A stretch of 51,026 nucleotides of DNA from Brevundimonas sp. UBA4609. Lineage in GTDB: Bacteria; Pseudomonadota; Alphaproteobacteria; Caulobacterales; Caulobacteraceae. Numbering within the stretch: position 1 is the stretch's first letter; every line of letters begins with the position of its first letter. Location: contig DGIZ01000222.1 in NCBI GenBank assembly GCA_002386585.1, positions 1 through 51,026 on the forward strand. The letters are read 5' to 3'. The translations under genes were made by a program, and so were the position numbers. Of the stretch, positions 1 through 9,192 are shown piece by piece. Below the pieces are notes generated by a model, which searched no databases, was not told where the DNA came from, and was given only the letters and a program-made list of their open reading frames with translations.

Positions 1-715
1 CCGCCGCCGCCAGCGCCAGGACCCGCATCCGGCCCATCGACAGGCCTGACGCCCTCGCCGCCTCTTCGCCCAGCGTCAGCATCCGCAGGCCGGGCGACGC
101 GCTTCGCGCCAGCAGGGCGGCGATCAGGACGGCCGGCGCGACCCAGGCGACGTCGATCCAGCTGCGGTTCTCGACCGACCCCAGCAGCCAGTTCATCACT
201 TCGGCCGAGGCGATGGGCGACGGCGAAAGGTTGAAGATCAGAGCGGTCAGCGCGCCTGCGAAACTGGACAAGGCCACGCCGAACAGGATCAGCGCCTCGG
301 GCGTCCGCACCCGCGCAGCCAGGGCGATCAGCAGCCCGCCGGCCACCGCGGCGCCGAACAGCGCCGAAACCTCGACCGCGCCGGGAACGGCCGCCAACCC
401 CAGAGCGATGGCCGTCGCCGCAGCCAGGGCCGAGGCGGCCGATACGCCCAGCACGCCAGGCTCGGCCAGGGGATTGCGCAACAGGCCCTGCATCACCGCG
501 CCGGCCAGCCCCAAGGCGGCTCCCACGAAGAGCGCGGCGATGGCGCGCGGAGCCCGCACCAGCCACAGCACCTCGCCGGGCCCGGAAGCGGGACGGCTCA
601 AGGCTTCGGCGTAGTCAGTGGCGCTGAACCGGGTCTCGCCCAGCGTCACAGCCAGCGCGACGGCCAGCACGATCGCGCCCGCCAGAACGAGGTTCAACAC
701 CCAGACCCTGCTCAT
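1..715 (-). CDS. FecCD/BtuC-family ABC transporter permease (3' end cut by window)
   Basis: Inner-membrane permease of an iron-siderophore or cobalamin importer. The reverse-strand reading frame starts at ATG 715 and runs off the left edge, giving 238 residues of a family usually about 330 long. Visible family hallmarks are an RAPR segment after the first membrane helix, the block GLAGAVMQGLLRNPLAEPG followed by LGVSASAA, the NWLLGSV segment, and LGEEAARASGL near the cut end. The start overlaps the stop of the upstream binding-protein gene by four bases (ATGA), so the two are translationally coupled. The ATPase subunit would be expected just beyond the window. Substrate cannot be decided from the permease alone. 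Confidence 0.9.
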   Translation of the reverse strand, partial: MSRVWVLNLVLAGAIVLAVALAVTLGETRFSATDYAEALSRPASGPGEVLWLVRAPRAIAALFVGAALGLAGAVMQGLLRNPLAEPGVLGVSAASALAAATAIALGLAAVPGAVEVSALFGAAVAGGLLIALAARVRTPEALILFGVALSSFAGALTALIFNLSPSPIASAEVMNWLLGSVENRSWIDVAWVAPAVLIAALLARSASPGLRMLTLGEEAARASGLSMGRMRVLALAAA

Positions 716-1515
716 GAGGCTTGTTCGGCCAGCTGGGCGGCGGCGTCCGCTGCGAACCAGGCGGGACACGTCAGCACCGCGCCAGGCAGTTCCGCCGCCG
801 TCCGTCCTTGCATGGCGCGACGCATCATCGGATGCCGGCCCGCCCCGCGCCAGTCGGAGCGCGCCAGATCGAAGAATCCCTTCACGAACAAGGCGGGCGG
901 CGTCAGCAACACCCCCTCCAGCCCCAACGGCTGATAGCCGGGCCGCTCAACGCCGTTGCGAAACCCTGCGGCGCGCAGAACGGCGTCCATCAGAGAGCCA
1001 GGCCCGGTCGTGAATCCGCCCGCAGTGACATAGACGGCCTTCCGCCCCCGCCCCGTCCCTTCCGCTTTCGCCAGTCGAGAGTCCATACGCGCGATCAAGG
1101 CCTCGCCGCGTTCGACGGCGCTCACGACCTTGGCCACGGCGCGGATGTTGGCGCGAACCCCATCCATGTCCGCAGCGTCGGCGATCGTCACCGTGCGAAC
1201 CCCATCCCGCTTCAAGGCCGCGAGCAGTCGCGGATCTCCGCCCCAGTAGCGCACCGCCACGTCCGGTCGGAACCCGACAGCGGCCTCCAAGGTCGGGCGG
1301 ACCCGCCGATGTCCTTCGGCCTGTGCCCGCAGCCAGGAGTCCGGGTCGTCAGCCCTGGGCGACAGGCCCAGTTCCGCATCCGGGGCCAAGGCAAGGACGA
1401 ACTGATCGGCGCATTGGTCCAAAGCCATGACGCGCAGGGGAGCGGCGATCGCCTCGTCACCGCCGAAGCCGGAAATCGCCAAGGCCAGGGCGACCGCCCC
1501 CATCATGGGCCTCAC
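712..1515 (-). CDS. Periplasmic binding protein of a corrinoid or iron-chelate ABC transporter (BtuF/FecB-like)
   Basis: Predicted periplasmic solute receptor, 267 residues, that would deliver substrate to the overlapping FecCD permease. Residues 1-24 look like a cleavable signal peptide ending IAA. The mature protein opens with RVMALDQCADQFVLAL, the usual first strand of the BtuF/FecB fold, then a WLRAQAEG segment, a DVAVRYWGGD strand and a long central helix (about 118-152) that bridges the two lobes, typical of type III binding proteins. It overlaps the upstream TetR gene by four bases and the downstream permease by four, so all three form one operon. No outer-membrane receptor is adjacent. 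Specificity for cobalamin versus ferric siderophore is undecided. Confidence 0.82.
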   Translation of the reverse strand: MRPMMGAVALALAISGFGGDEAIAAPLRVMALDQCADQFVLALAPDAELGLSPRADDPDSWLRAQAEGHRRVRPTLEAAVGFRPDVAVRYWGGDPRLLAALKRDGVRTVTIADAADMDGVRANIRAVAKVVSAVERGEALIARMDSRLAKAEGTGRGRKAVYVTAGGFTTGPGSLMDAVLRAAGFRNGVERPGYQPLGLEGVLLTPPALFVKGFFDLARSDWRGAGRHPMMRRAMQGRTAAELPGAVLTCPAWFAADAAAQLAEQAS

Positions 1516-2144
1516 GAGGCGGTCAGTCCCGCGAACAGGGCGTCCATCTGCGTGCGGACCAGCGTCTCGCGGTCCGCCCAGTCGAAGTAAGGCTTGGTCG
1601 TCATGATGGAGACCAGGCCATGGGCGCTGGCCCAGATGACTTGCGCCAGAGTGCGCGGCTCGCCTCGCAACGCGCCCTGATCGACCGCCTCTTCCACCAC
1701 GCTGACGAAAGCCCTGAACAGCTCCGCGCCGCTCTGTTGAGCCACGGTCTCGGCGCCGTGGCGCGTCTGCACCGGCGGTGTCAGATAGGCGAGGCGATAG
1801 GCGTTGGGATTGGAGAAACCGAACGCCATGTAGTTCTCGATGATCCGACGCAACCGAGCCAGCGGCGGCGCGTCTTCCGCCAGGGTTCGACGGTGCTCCT
1901 CGGCCAGGGTGTCGAAGGCGTTGCGGCAGATCTCATTGAGAATCTCGCCCTTGTCCGCGAAATGCATGTAGAGGGCGGTTGACGACAGTCCCACTTCATC
2001 CGCGATCTTGCGGATGGTGGCGCCCTCATAGCCCTGCTCGACGAAAATGCCCTCCGCCGCCGCCAGAATTTCCGCGCGGCGCTCGTGCCCTTCGCCCTTG
2101 GGCTTGCGGGTCGAACGCGACGATGCGGCAGGTGCGACCGACAC
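1512..2144 (-). CDS. TetR/AcrR-family transcriptional regulator, first gene of the uptake operon
   Basis: DNA-binding repressor of 210 residues. The N-terminal helix-turn-helix is clear (ILAAAEGIFVEQGYEGATI, then KIADEVGLSSTALYMHFADK). The C-terminal half contains WASAHGLVS, which resembles the WHG ligand-binding domain of some TetR proteins. It starts with GTG at 2144, with GGGAG about eight bases upstream. Because it is the first gene of an operon with the binding protein and permease, autoregulation together with transport is the simplest inference. This is unusual for iron or B12 uptake, which is commonly controlled by Fur-type repressors or a cobalamin riboswitch; I see no such riboswitch in the 124-base leader. 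Confidence 0.88.
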   Translation of the reverse strand: MSVAPAASSRSTRKPKGEGHERRAEILAAAEGIFVEQGYEGATIRKIADEVGLSSTALYMHFADKGEILNEICRNAFDTLAEEHRRTLAEDAPPLARLRRIIENYMAFGFSNPNAYRLAYLTPPVQTRHGAETVAQQSGAELFRAFVSVVEEAVDQGALRGEPRTLAQVIWASAHGLVSIMTTKPYFDWADRETLVRTQMDALFAGLTAS

Positions 2145-2220
2145 TTGAGTGCTCCCAACCTGGAACTCCTGTGAGAGCGCCGTGATAGCCGCAAATGCCC
2201 GTCCAGGCCAAATATTTCAC

Positions 2221-2249
2221 TTTACAGTCTTGTCAATATAACCTTGATA
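2221..2249 (+). promoter_or_regulatory. Putative sigma-70 promoter for the glycosyltransferase gene
   Basis: TTTACA at 2221-2226 and TTGATA at 2244-2249 are separated by 17 bases, in an AT-rich stretch between the divergent TetR and glycosyltransferase genes. The -10 lies 19 bases before the ATG at 2269, leaving a short leader that carries GGGAGG. On the other strand the same stretch contains a perfect TTGACA (2231-2236 reversed) that could serve the TetR operon, but its -10 is poor. Confidence 0.35.
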
Positions 2250-2268
2250 TCTATCAGGGAGGGCGAGA

Positions 2269-3681
2269 ATGCGAAGGGGAACGATCGTTCCAGCGGACGG
2301 CGATGCTCTAAGGTCCGCGCGCATCACGCTGACGCTTGGTCAGGCCGCGAGCTTGGCCTTGTTCCTCGCCGGCGGTCTGGCCGCCGCCGCCCTAGCGCCG
2401 GTATCCGGTTCCGCCGTGTTGCTGGGCCTGCAGATCGGCTTCATGAGCCTGGCCGCCTGGAGACTTTTTCTGCTCTGGACCAGCCGGGGTTGGAGGCAGC
2501 CTGAGGCATCGCCCCAACCGCCGGATCAATGGCCGCGCTACACCGTTGTGGCCGCCCTGTATCAGGAGACCGCCATCCTGCCGCAGTTGATCGAGCGGCT
2601 TTCCGAGATCGACTATCCCAGCGACCGGCTTGAGGGCTATCTGGCGCTGGAGGCCGACGACGTCGAGACGATCAGGGCGGCGCAGGATCTGGCCCGTCCC
2701 GACTGGCTTCAGGTTCTGATCGTGCCGCCGGGCGCGCCGAAGACCAAGCCTCGCGCGCTGAACCACGCCCTGTCCCGCTGCACCGGCGACCTCATCACCA
2801 TCTATGACGCCGAGGATGATCCGGATCCGTTCCAACTGCGTGAGGCGGCGGCGCGGTTCAGCCAAGAGGGAGAAGGCCTGGCTTGCCTTCAGGCGCCGCT
2901 TCGCATTCGACGCCGGGGCAAGGGCAGCGCCAGCCCCTTCCTCGACCGACAATTCGCGGCCGAATACGCCGCCCTGTTCGAAGTCACCCTGCCGGCCATG
3001 AGCCGCCTCGGCCTGCCCTTTCCACTAGGCGGCACCAGCAACCATTTCCGCGTCCCGGTGCTGCGAGCACTGGGAGGTTGGGACGCCTGGAACGTCACCG
3101 AGGACGCGGACCTGGGCTTTCGAATCTGGCGCGCCGGCTATCGGCTGGGCGTCATAGAGAGACCGACCTACGAGCCTCCGCCAGGCCCCCTGCGTCTCTG
3201 GCTTCCGCAACGCACGCGTTGGCTGAAGGGCTATCTGCAGACCCTGGCCGTCCATACGCGTTATGCGGAAGGAATGGGCTGGAGAGGCTGGACCGCGCTG
3301 GCCGCGACGGTTGGCGCCGGCGTTGCGTCCGCCGCCATCCACGCCGTCTGCGCCGCCTGGGTGTTCTGCGTGGCCCTGACCGCCCTCGTAGCCGGAGGCC
3401 TGCCTCACTTCTCGCCGCAAGGCAGCGTCGTCCTTGTGTCGGGCATCGCCGCCGCATGGCTTTTGAAGCATCGAGGAGCGCGACAGGCGGGCGGCGCCTA
3501 TGGCCTGGGCGATATGGCCGCCTCCCTCGCCTATTGGTGCCTGCTCAGCCTGGCCTTCGCCCATGCCGTCATCCGGCTGATCTTGGAACCTCATCACTGG
3601 GACAAGACGCCCCATCATGCGGAGCCCGATCCAGAGATAAGCGCGATCGACGGCGCAGACGCTGGACGAGCGGCCGCCTGA
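2269..3681 (+). CDS. Membrane glycosyltransferase, family 2
   Basis: Predicted inner-membrane processive-type glycosyltransferase, 470 residues. Two N-terminal membrane helices (about 22-44 and 48-70) precede a GT-A domain beginning YTVVAALYQE. The nucleotide-sugar binding acidic motif is DAEDDPDP (from D180), the catalytic acid is in TEDADLG (about 277-283), and the QRTRW motif typical of processive GT2 enzymes starts near Q314. Three or four C-terminal helices (about 340-440) follow. Start ATG 2269 has GGGAGG nine bases upstream. It stands alone without polysaccharide export genes, so the product (glycolipid or exopolysaccharide) cannot be named. The next gene begins 17 bases downstream and may be co-transcribed. 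Confidence 0.85.
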   Translation: MRRGTIVPADGDALRSARITLTLGQAASLALFLAGGLAAAALAPVSGSAVLLGLQIGFMSLAAWRLFLLWTSRGWRQPEASPQPPDQWPRYTVVAALYQETAILPQLIERLSEIDYPSDRLEGYLALEADDVETIRAAQDLARPDWLQVLIVPPGAPKTKPRALNHALSRCTGDLITIYDAEDDPDPFQLREAAARFSQEGEGLACLQAPLRIRRRGKGSASPFLDRQFAAEYAALFEVTLPAMSRLGLPFPLGGTSNHFRVPVLRALGGWDAWNVTEDADLGFRIWRAGYRLGVIERPTYEPPPGPLRLWLPQRTRWLKGYLQTLAVHTRYAEGMGWRGWTALAATVGAGVASAAIHAVCAAWVFCVALTALVAGGLPHFSPQGSVVLVSGIAAAWLLKHRGARQAGGAYGLGDMAASLAYWCLLSLAFAHAVIRLILEPHHWDKTPHHAEPDPEISAIDGADAGRAAA

Positions 3682-3698
3682 GCGCCTAATCAGCGCCC

Positions 3699-4595
3699 AT
3701 GGCTCCGGTTCTTTCCCCCACGCCCGAAACCCTCGTCACGCGCGGGTGGTCGGACTACGCCCTTCTGGATAGCGGCGATGGCCGCAAGCTGGAGCGCTAC
3801 GGCCGCTACACGGTGGTGCGCCCCGAGCCGCAATGCTTCTGGAAGGCCCATGACGAAGCCGCCTTCGCGCGCGCCAACGCCATGTTCGATCCGCAGCAGG
3901 AGGAGGAGGATTCCGGCCGCTGGCGCTTTGACGTCCATGGCCCGATCGACGCCTTCCCGCTTAAATGGCGCGACGTGCGCTTCATGGGCCGGTTCACCCC
4001 GTTCCGGCACCTGGCCTTCTTCCCCGAACAGGCGGCCAACTGGGAATGGCTGGACGCCCGCGTCCGCACCTTGAAGCAGCCGAAAATCCTGAACCTGTTC
4101 GGCTATACCGGCGTCGCCAGCCTGGCCTGTTCGGCGGCAGGCGCGCACGTCACCCATGTGGACGCCTCGAAGAAGTCCGTGACCTACGCCCGCGAAAACG
4201 CCGAACTGTCAGGCTTGGCTGATCGCCCCATCCGCTGGATCGTCGAGGACGCCCGCAAATTCGTGGCCCGTGAGGTTCGTCGCGGCAGCAAATACGACGG
4301 CATTATCCTTGATCCGCCGAAATACGGACGCGGCGCCAATGGCGAGGTCTGGCGCCTGTTCGAGGACATGCCGGAGCTGCTGAAGGATTGCGCCGCCCTG
4401 CTGTCCGACGACGCCTCCTTCCTGCTGCTGAACGCCTATGCGGCGCGGATTTCCGGCCTGTCGCTGGCGCATATGATGGCTGAGGCGACGCAGGATCGCA
4501 GCGGCCGCATCGACTGGGGCGAATTGGCGCTGTCAGAGGACGGGCCGGACGCACGCGCGATCGGCCTCAGCTTCTTCGCCAGATGGAGCGTCTAA
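3699..4595 (+). CDS. Class I SAM-dependent (RlmI/RlmK-like) methyltransferase
   Basis: Cytoplasmic RNA-methyltransferase-like protein, 298 residues. The SAM-binding motif I is NLFGYTGVASLACSAAGA (about 131-148), followed by an acidic residue in HVDASKKSV, and the catalytic-loop motif is DPPKYGRG, close to the DPPx(F/Y/W) of m5C and RlmI/K-type enzymes. The N-terminal 125 residues carry the WRFDVHGPIDAFPLKW region common in this family. It lacks an obvious PUA domain. Its stop codon overlaps the start of a SpoU-type RNA methyltransferase (TAATG at 4593-4597), supporting a shared role in rRNA or tRNA modification. The exact target base is not readable from sequence. Confidence 0.82.
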   Translation: MAPVLSPTPETLVTRGWSDYALLDSGDGRKLERYGRYTVVRPEPQCFWKAHDEAAFARANAMFDPQQEEEDSGRWRFDVHGPIDAFPLKWRDVRFMGRFTPFRHLAFFPEQAANWEWLDARVRTLKQPKILNLFGYTGVASLACSAAGAHVTHVDASKKSVTYARENAELSGLADRPIRWIVEDARKFVAREVRRGSKYDGIILDPPKYGRGANGEVWRLFEDMPELLKDCAALLSDDASFLLLNAYAARISGLSLAHMMAEATQDRSGRIDWGELALSEDGPDARAIGLSFFARWSV

Positions 4596-5407
4596 TGTCC
4601 GAACGTCTCATCACCTCCCTGACCAACGACACCATCAAGGCCGTCCGCGCCCTGCACATGCGCAAGGAGCGCGAGGCGACCGGCCGCTTTCTGGCCGAGG
4701 GGCTGAAATTCATCGGCGAGGCGCTGGATCAGGGCCGCGCCCCGGTCATGCTGCTGGTCGGCCAGGACGCCCGGCCGCACCCCCTGCTGGACCGCGCCAA
4801 GGCCGAGACGAAGAAGGCCGGCGGCCAGATCATCGTCGTCACCCACGCCATTCTCGAAAAGATCAGCCGCCGCGACAATCCGCAGACGGTGCTGGGCGTA
4901 TTCGAACAGGTCTATACGCCGCTGGACGCCATCCGACCTGACGCCAAGCCCTGCTGGGTGGCGCTGGAGCAGGTGCGCGATCCGGGCAATCTGGGCACCA
5001 TCATCCGCACTGCGGACTCGGCCGGGTGCGGCGGCGTGATCCTGATCGGCGACTGCGTCGATCCCTTCTCGGTCGAGGCGGTGCGCGCCACCATGGGCTC
5101 GGTCTTCGCCGTCAGCATCAGCAAGGCGACGCGCGAGGAATTCCTGGCGTGGCGCGCCTCATGGCCTGGCAGCGTGATCGGCACCCGTCTGGACGCTACG
5201 CACGGCTATCGCGACAGCCCGGTTCGCCATCCGGCGCTGATCCTGATGGGTAACGAGCAGGCGGGCCTGACCGACGAGCTGGCCGCCGCCTGCGACCTGA
5301 ACGTCAAGATCCCCATGCGCGGTCGCGCCGACAGCCTGAACCTGGCCGTCGCCACGGGGATCATGGTCTATGCGGTGACCGACGCGGCCTACGGCTCCAG
5401 CCTCTAG
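4595..5407 (+). CDS. SpoU/TrmH-family RNA 2'-O-methyltransferase
   Basis: Knotted SPOUT-fold enzyme that transfers methyl from SAM to the ribose 2'-OH of RNA, 270 residues. The N-terminal substrate-binding domain (1-95) includes RFLAEGLKFIGEAL; the catalytic domain has motif 1 (DPGNLGTIIRTADSAG), motif 2 (LILMGNEQAGL) and motif 3 (IPMRGRADSLNLAVA). I chose ATG 4595, which overlaps the upstream stop as TAATG and has GGAGCG five bases before it, over ATG 4583, which lies inside the upstream gene. The stop overlaps the convergent MFS gene through a shared CTAG. Family resembles RlmB/TrmH; which RNA it modifies is unresolved. Confidence 0.88.
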   Translation: MSERLITSLTNDTIKAVRALHMRKEREATGRFLAEGLKFIGEALDQGRAPVMLLVGQDARPHPLLDRAKAETKKAGGQIIVVTHAILEKISRRDNPQTVLGVFEQVYTPLDAIRPDAKPCWVALEQVRDPGNLGTIIRTADSAGCGGVILIGDCVDPFSVEAVRATMGSVFAVSISKATREEFLAWRASWPGSVIGTRLDATHGYRDSPVRHPALILMGNEQAGLTDELAAACDLNVKIPMRGRADSLNLAVATGIMVYAVTDAAYGSSL

Positions 5408-6693
5408 GCCTCGCCCTCGGTCCTGATGCGGCCCATGCCGATGAGGGCCAAGGCCGTCAGCAGGGCCGCGACCGTCAGATAGGCGCCGACCGCCTGAAGC
5501 CCGTAATGGCCCGCCAGCCAGGTCGCGGCATAGGGCGCCAACGAGGCGCCAAGGATGCCCGCCAGATTGAAGGTCATGGACGCGCCGGTGTATCGCACCG
5601 CCGTCGGAAACGGCCGCGCCAGCGCCGCGCCCAGCGGGCCGTAGGTGCAGCCCATCAGGCTGAAGCCGATGATGAAGAAGGCGATCACTCCGACCATGCC
5701 TCCGCTCCCGAACAGGGGCGCCAGGGTCAGGCCGAACAGGGCGATGGCGACCGTCGTGGCCAGCAACGTCCGCCCCTGCCCCCAGCGATCCGCCGCCAGC
5801 GCCGCCAGCGGAATGAACAGGCCGAAGAAGCAGACGCCCAGAAGCTGGATCGGCAGGAACTGCTCTCGCGTGTAGCCCATCGCCGTCGTGCCCCACCCCA
5901 GGGCGAAGACGGTCATCAGGTAAAAGAGGACGAAGGTCGCCAGCCCGGCCAGCGTCCCGGTCAGCAAGGCGAACTTGTGATGCGCGACGAGGGTCAGGGC
6001 GGGAGCCTGGACCCGCTCGGCGCGATCGATGGCGCGCTTGAACTCGGGCGTCTCAGTGATCTTCAGCCGCATCCACAGGCCGACGATGACCAGCAGGGCG
6101 CTGGCGATGAAGGGGATGCGCCAGCCCCAGGCCATGAACTGGCCCTCGTTCATCAGCTGACCCAGAACGATGAAGGACAGCGTCGACAGGATGAAGCCGA
6201 TCGGCGCGCCCAGTTGCGGGAACATGCCGAACCAGGCCTTCTTGCCCGGCGGAGCGTTCTCGGTCGCCAGCAAGACCGCCCCGCCCCATTCGCCGCCCAG
6301 GCCCAAGCCCTGACCGAACCGACACAGGGCCAGCAGCAGGGGCGCCATCACCCCGACCGAATGCCATGTCGGCAACAGGCCGATGGCGATGGTCGACAGG
6401 CCCATGGTCATCAGGGCCGCCACCAAGGTCGCCTTGCGTCCCACCCGGTCGCCGAAATGGCCGAAGACGACAGCGCCGACCGGCCGAGCGAAGAAGGCGA
6501 TGGAGAAGGTCGCGAACGAGGCCAGCATGGCCGTCATCCGGTCGCCGCCGGGGAAGAACAAATCCGGAAAGACCAGCACCGCCGCCGTGGCGTAGATGTA
6601 GAAGTCGTAGAACTCGATCGTCGTGCCGATCAGGCTGGCGAACAGAACGCGTCGTTTGGAGGCGGACGGCGGTGAAACAGCAGCGTCGGTCAC
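5404..6693 (-). CDS. MFS transporter, metabolite:H+ symporter (MHS) type
   Basis: Inner-membrane proton-coupled transporter, 429 residues with twelve predicted helices. MHS-family signatures are visible: SLIGTTIEFYDFYIYATAA at the first helix, GHFGDRVGRKATL in loop 2-3, and GLGLGGEWGGAVLLATE with GMFPQLGAPIGF in helices 5-6. A central cytoplasmic loop holds ITETPEFKRA, also typical of MHS members. The start is GTG 6693 with AAGGAT six bases upstream. Relatives carry dicarboxylates, shikimate, proline/betaine or aromatic acids, and the substrate cannot be assigned here. It is convergent with the RNA methyltransferase and sits downstream of hrpB in the same direction, 63 bases away. Confidence 0.9.
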   Translation of the reverse strand: MTDAAVSPPSASKRRVLFASLIGTTIEFYDFYIYATAAVLVFPDLFFPGGDRMTAMLASFATFSIAFFARPVGAVVFGHFGDRVGRKATLVAALMTMGLSTIAIGLLPTWHSVGVMAPLLLALCRFGQGLGLGGEWGGAVLLATENAPPGKKAWFGMFPQLGAPIGFILSTLSFIVLGQLMNEGQFMAWGWRIPFIASALLVIVGLWMRLKITETPEFKRAIDRAERVQAPALTLVAHHKFALLTGTLAGLATFVLFYLMTVFALGWGTTAMGYTREQFLPIQLLGVCFFGLFIPLAALAADRWGQGRTLLATTVAIALFGLTLAPLFGSGGMVGVIAFFIIGFSLMGCTYGPLGAALARPFPTAVRYTGASMTFNLAGILGASLAPYAATWLAGHYGLQAVGAYLTVAALLTALALIGMGRIRTEGEA

Positions 6694-6756
6694 GCGAAAT
6701 CCTTACGGTTGACGCACGATCATTGCGGCGCGCCGCCGTCAGGCGTCAAGCGGACA

Positions 6757-9192
6757 TCAGGTTCCGCGCGGCTTGGCCCTGCTGGTGGCTGTCGCATTGG
6801 CCGGGTCTTCCGGCCATGGGTGGCGCGGATAGCGGCCGCGCATCTCGCTCCGCACCGCCGACCACGATCCGGCCCAGAAACCCGGCAGGTCCTTGGTCAC
6901 CTGCACCGGCCGTCGGGCTGGCGACAGCAGACTGAGCGTCAGCGGAGCACGCCCGCCGCCGACGGTCGGATGGGCCTTCACCCCGAACAGCTCCTGCACG
7001 CGGATTTCGACGCGCGGCCCGCCCGCGGCGGCATAGTCGATGCCCGCGCTGCCCAGCGGCGTGGTCAGGCGCGTGGGAGCCAGATCATCCAGCTTGCGCT
7101 GCAGGTCCCAGGGGATCAGGCCGCGCAGAGCCTCCGCCAGCCGACCGTCGCTGATGTCGGCCAACGACCGCGCCCCGTCCAGCAGCGGCCACAGCCAGTC
7201 CTCGCGCGACGCCAGCAGTCCTTCGTCCGAAATGTCAGGCCAAGCCTCATCCAGCCCCCGCAGGAAAGCCAGGCGCGCCCGCAGCGCCCTCGCCTGTTCG
7301 CCCCAGTTCAGGACGCCGAGGCCGTCCGTCTCGATCTCCGCCTTCAGCGCCGCCGTCATCGTCGCCCGATCCGGCGCGCCGACGATCTTTTCATCCAGCA
7401 CAAGGGCGCCGATGCGGCGAATGCGGCGGATCACCGGCTTGCCTGACGGCTCACGCGTCAGCCGATCCTCGACCTCGATCAGATGCGCCAGGTTACGCTC
7501 CAGCGTCGCCGCATCCAGCGCCGCCGCCAGGCGGACGCGATCACGCGTGTCGCCGCCGCCCAGTTCCGCTACGGCCAGCCAGGCCTCGCGCGCCAGATGA
7601 TCCGTGGGTTCGATGAAGGCCCCGCGCCCCGAGGCCAGCAACAGCTCGCCCGGTTTGCCCCTGGCGCGCGCGATGCGTTCCGGAAAAGCCTCGGCCAGCA
7701 GCAGCCCCGCATCGGCCTCGCCGTCCCGCCCTCCACCCGCGGCCCGCGCCCAGCGCTCGGCCAGCTTCATCGCGTCGCGTCCACGCGGCGACCGGTCCCG
7801 CTCCAGCCCCTTGAGCCGGTCGTGCAGATCGACCCCGTTTCCGCCCAGGCCCGGCTCGCTGAGCACCGCCGCGATCCTCGCTCCGCAAAGCGCATCGCCC
7901 TGATCCGAGGCGACGGCCGCCATGTGCGCCAGGCGCGGCGCCAGGGGGATGCGAGTCAGGCGTCGACCATGGGCCGTCAGATCGCCCTTTGCGTCCAGCG
8001 CCCCGAGACGTGTGAGCGCCTTGCGCGCCTCGGCCATCGCTCCGGCGGGCGGCGGGTCCAGCAGGGCCAGCCCTTCCACCGACTTCGCCCCCCAGCGCGC
8101 CAGATCGAGGGCGAACGCGGTCAGGTCCGCCTCCTGAATCTCAGGCCGCTGATGCGCGACCAGACCACGCGTCTGCTCCTCGTCCCACAGGCGGTAACAG
8201 ACGCCGGGCTCGACACGCCCCGCCCGGCCGCGCCGCTGCTCCGCCGAGGATCTGCTGACCTTGACGGTGGCCAGGCGGGTCAGGCCGCTGGACGGCTCGA
8301 AACGCGGCACGCGCGACAGGCCGCCGTCAATGACGACGCGCACCCCCTCAATCGTCAGACTGGTCTCAGCCACCGAGGTCGCCAACACCACCTTGCGGCG
8401 ACCATGTGCGGCGGGCTCGATGGCCCGGTGCTGCTCGCCCTTGTCCAGCGCGCCATACAGGGCGACCACGTCGACCGACGGATCACGCAGCCGCTCTTTC
8501 AGGCGCTGGACCGTGCGGTGAAGCTCCCCCTGCCCCGGCAGGAAGGCCAGGACCGAGCCGGTCTCGTCATGCAGGGCCTGAACCACGGCCTTGGCCATGG
8601 CATCTTCGAAACGTTCGACCGGGTTGCGGCCCAGATAGCGGGTCTCGACCGGGAACATCCGCCCCTCGGCCTCGATGACGGGGGCGCCGCCCAACAGCTT
8701 GGACACGCCCGCGATGTCGAGCGTCGCCGACATGACCAACAGGCGCAGATCGTCGCGCAGCACGGTCTGGCTGTCACGCGCCAGCGCCAACCCCAGATCA
8801 GCGTCCAGACTGCGTTCGTGGAATTCGTCGAACAGGACGGCGCCGACGCCTTCCAGCCCCGGATCGTCCAGGATCATCCGCGTGAAGACGCCCTCGGTCA
8901 CCACCTCGATTCGGGTGTCCGGGCCGATCCGGCTTTGCAGACGAGTGCGGTATCCGACGGTTCCTCCCGCTTTCTGGCCCAGGCTGGCTGCCATGCGGTC
9001 GGCGGCGGCGCGCGCGGCCAGTCGTCGCGGCTCCAGCACCAGAATCCTGCCGCCGCCCAGCCACGGCTGATCCAGCAACGCCAGAGGCACGACCGTCGTT
9101 TTGCCCGCGCCCGGCGGCGCGGCCAGCACGACCGCAGAGGTCTGAGCCAGGGCGGCCTTGAGGGCCTCCAGAACGGCGTGAATCGGCAACAT
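6757..9192 (-). CDS. hrpB: ATP-dependent RNA helicase HrpB
   Basis: DEAH-box type helicase, 811 residues, matching the usual HrpB length of about 800-850. Walker A is GAGKTTVVPLAL, motif II is DEFHER, motif III SATLD, motif V TSVAETSLTIEGV, and motif VI RRGRAGR. The HrpB-specific C-terminal domain is present, ending near WAGSWSAVRSEMRGRYPRHPWPEDP, a diagnostic HrpB tail. I place the start at ATG 9192 (MLPIHAVLEAL, the customary family N-terminus); an in-frame GTG at 9225 would add 11 residues. HrpB is widespread and is linked to mRNA processing and RNA turnover in some bacteria, but its role is generally not essential. The gene lies head-to-head with the amino-acid permease. Confidence 0.95.
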   Translation of the reverse strand: MLPIHAVLEALKAALAQTSAVVLAAPPGAGKTTVVPLALLDQPWLGGGRILVLEPRRLAARAAADRMAASLGQKAGGTVGYRTRLQSRIGPDTRIEVVTEGVFTRMILDDPGLEGVGAVLFDEFHERSLDADLGLALARDSQTVLRDDLRLLVMSATLDIAGVSKLLGGAPVIEAEGRMFPVETRYLGRNPVERFEDAMAKAVVQALHDETGSVLAFLPGQGELHRTVQRLKERLRDPSVDVVALYGALDKGEQHRAIEPAAHGRRKVVLATSVAETSLTIEGVRVVIDGGLSRVPRFEPSSGLTRLATVKVSRSSAEQRRGRAGRVEPGVCYRLWDEEQTRGLVAHQRPEIQEADLTAFALDLARWGAKSVEGLALLDPPPAGAMAEARKALTRLGALDAKGDLTAHGRRLTRIPLAPRLAHMAAVASDQGDALCGARIAAVLSEPGLGGNGVDLHDRLKGLERDRSPRGRDAMKLAERWARAAGGGRDGEADAGLLLAEAFPERIARARGKPGELLLASGRGAFIEPTDHLAREAWLAVAELGGGDTRDRVRLAAALDAATLERNLAHLIEVEDRLTREPSGKPVIRRIRRIGALVLDEKIVGAPDRATMTAALKAEIETDGLGVLNWGEQARALRARLAFLRGLDEAWPDISDEGLLASREDWLWPLLDGARSLADISDGRLAEALRGLIPWDLQRKLDDLAPTRLTTPLGSAGIDYAAAGGPRVEIRVQELFGVKAHPTVGGGRAPLTLSLLSPARRPVQVTKDLPGFWAGSWSAVRSEMRGRYPRHPWPEDPANATATSRAKPRGT

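Noticed and set aside
2145..2268. Cobalamin riboswitch or Fur box upstream of the uptake operon
   Set aside because: No B12-box sequence and no Fur-like inverted repeat could be found; the stretch looks like simple divergent promoters.
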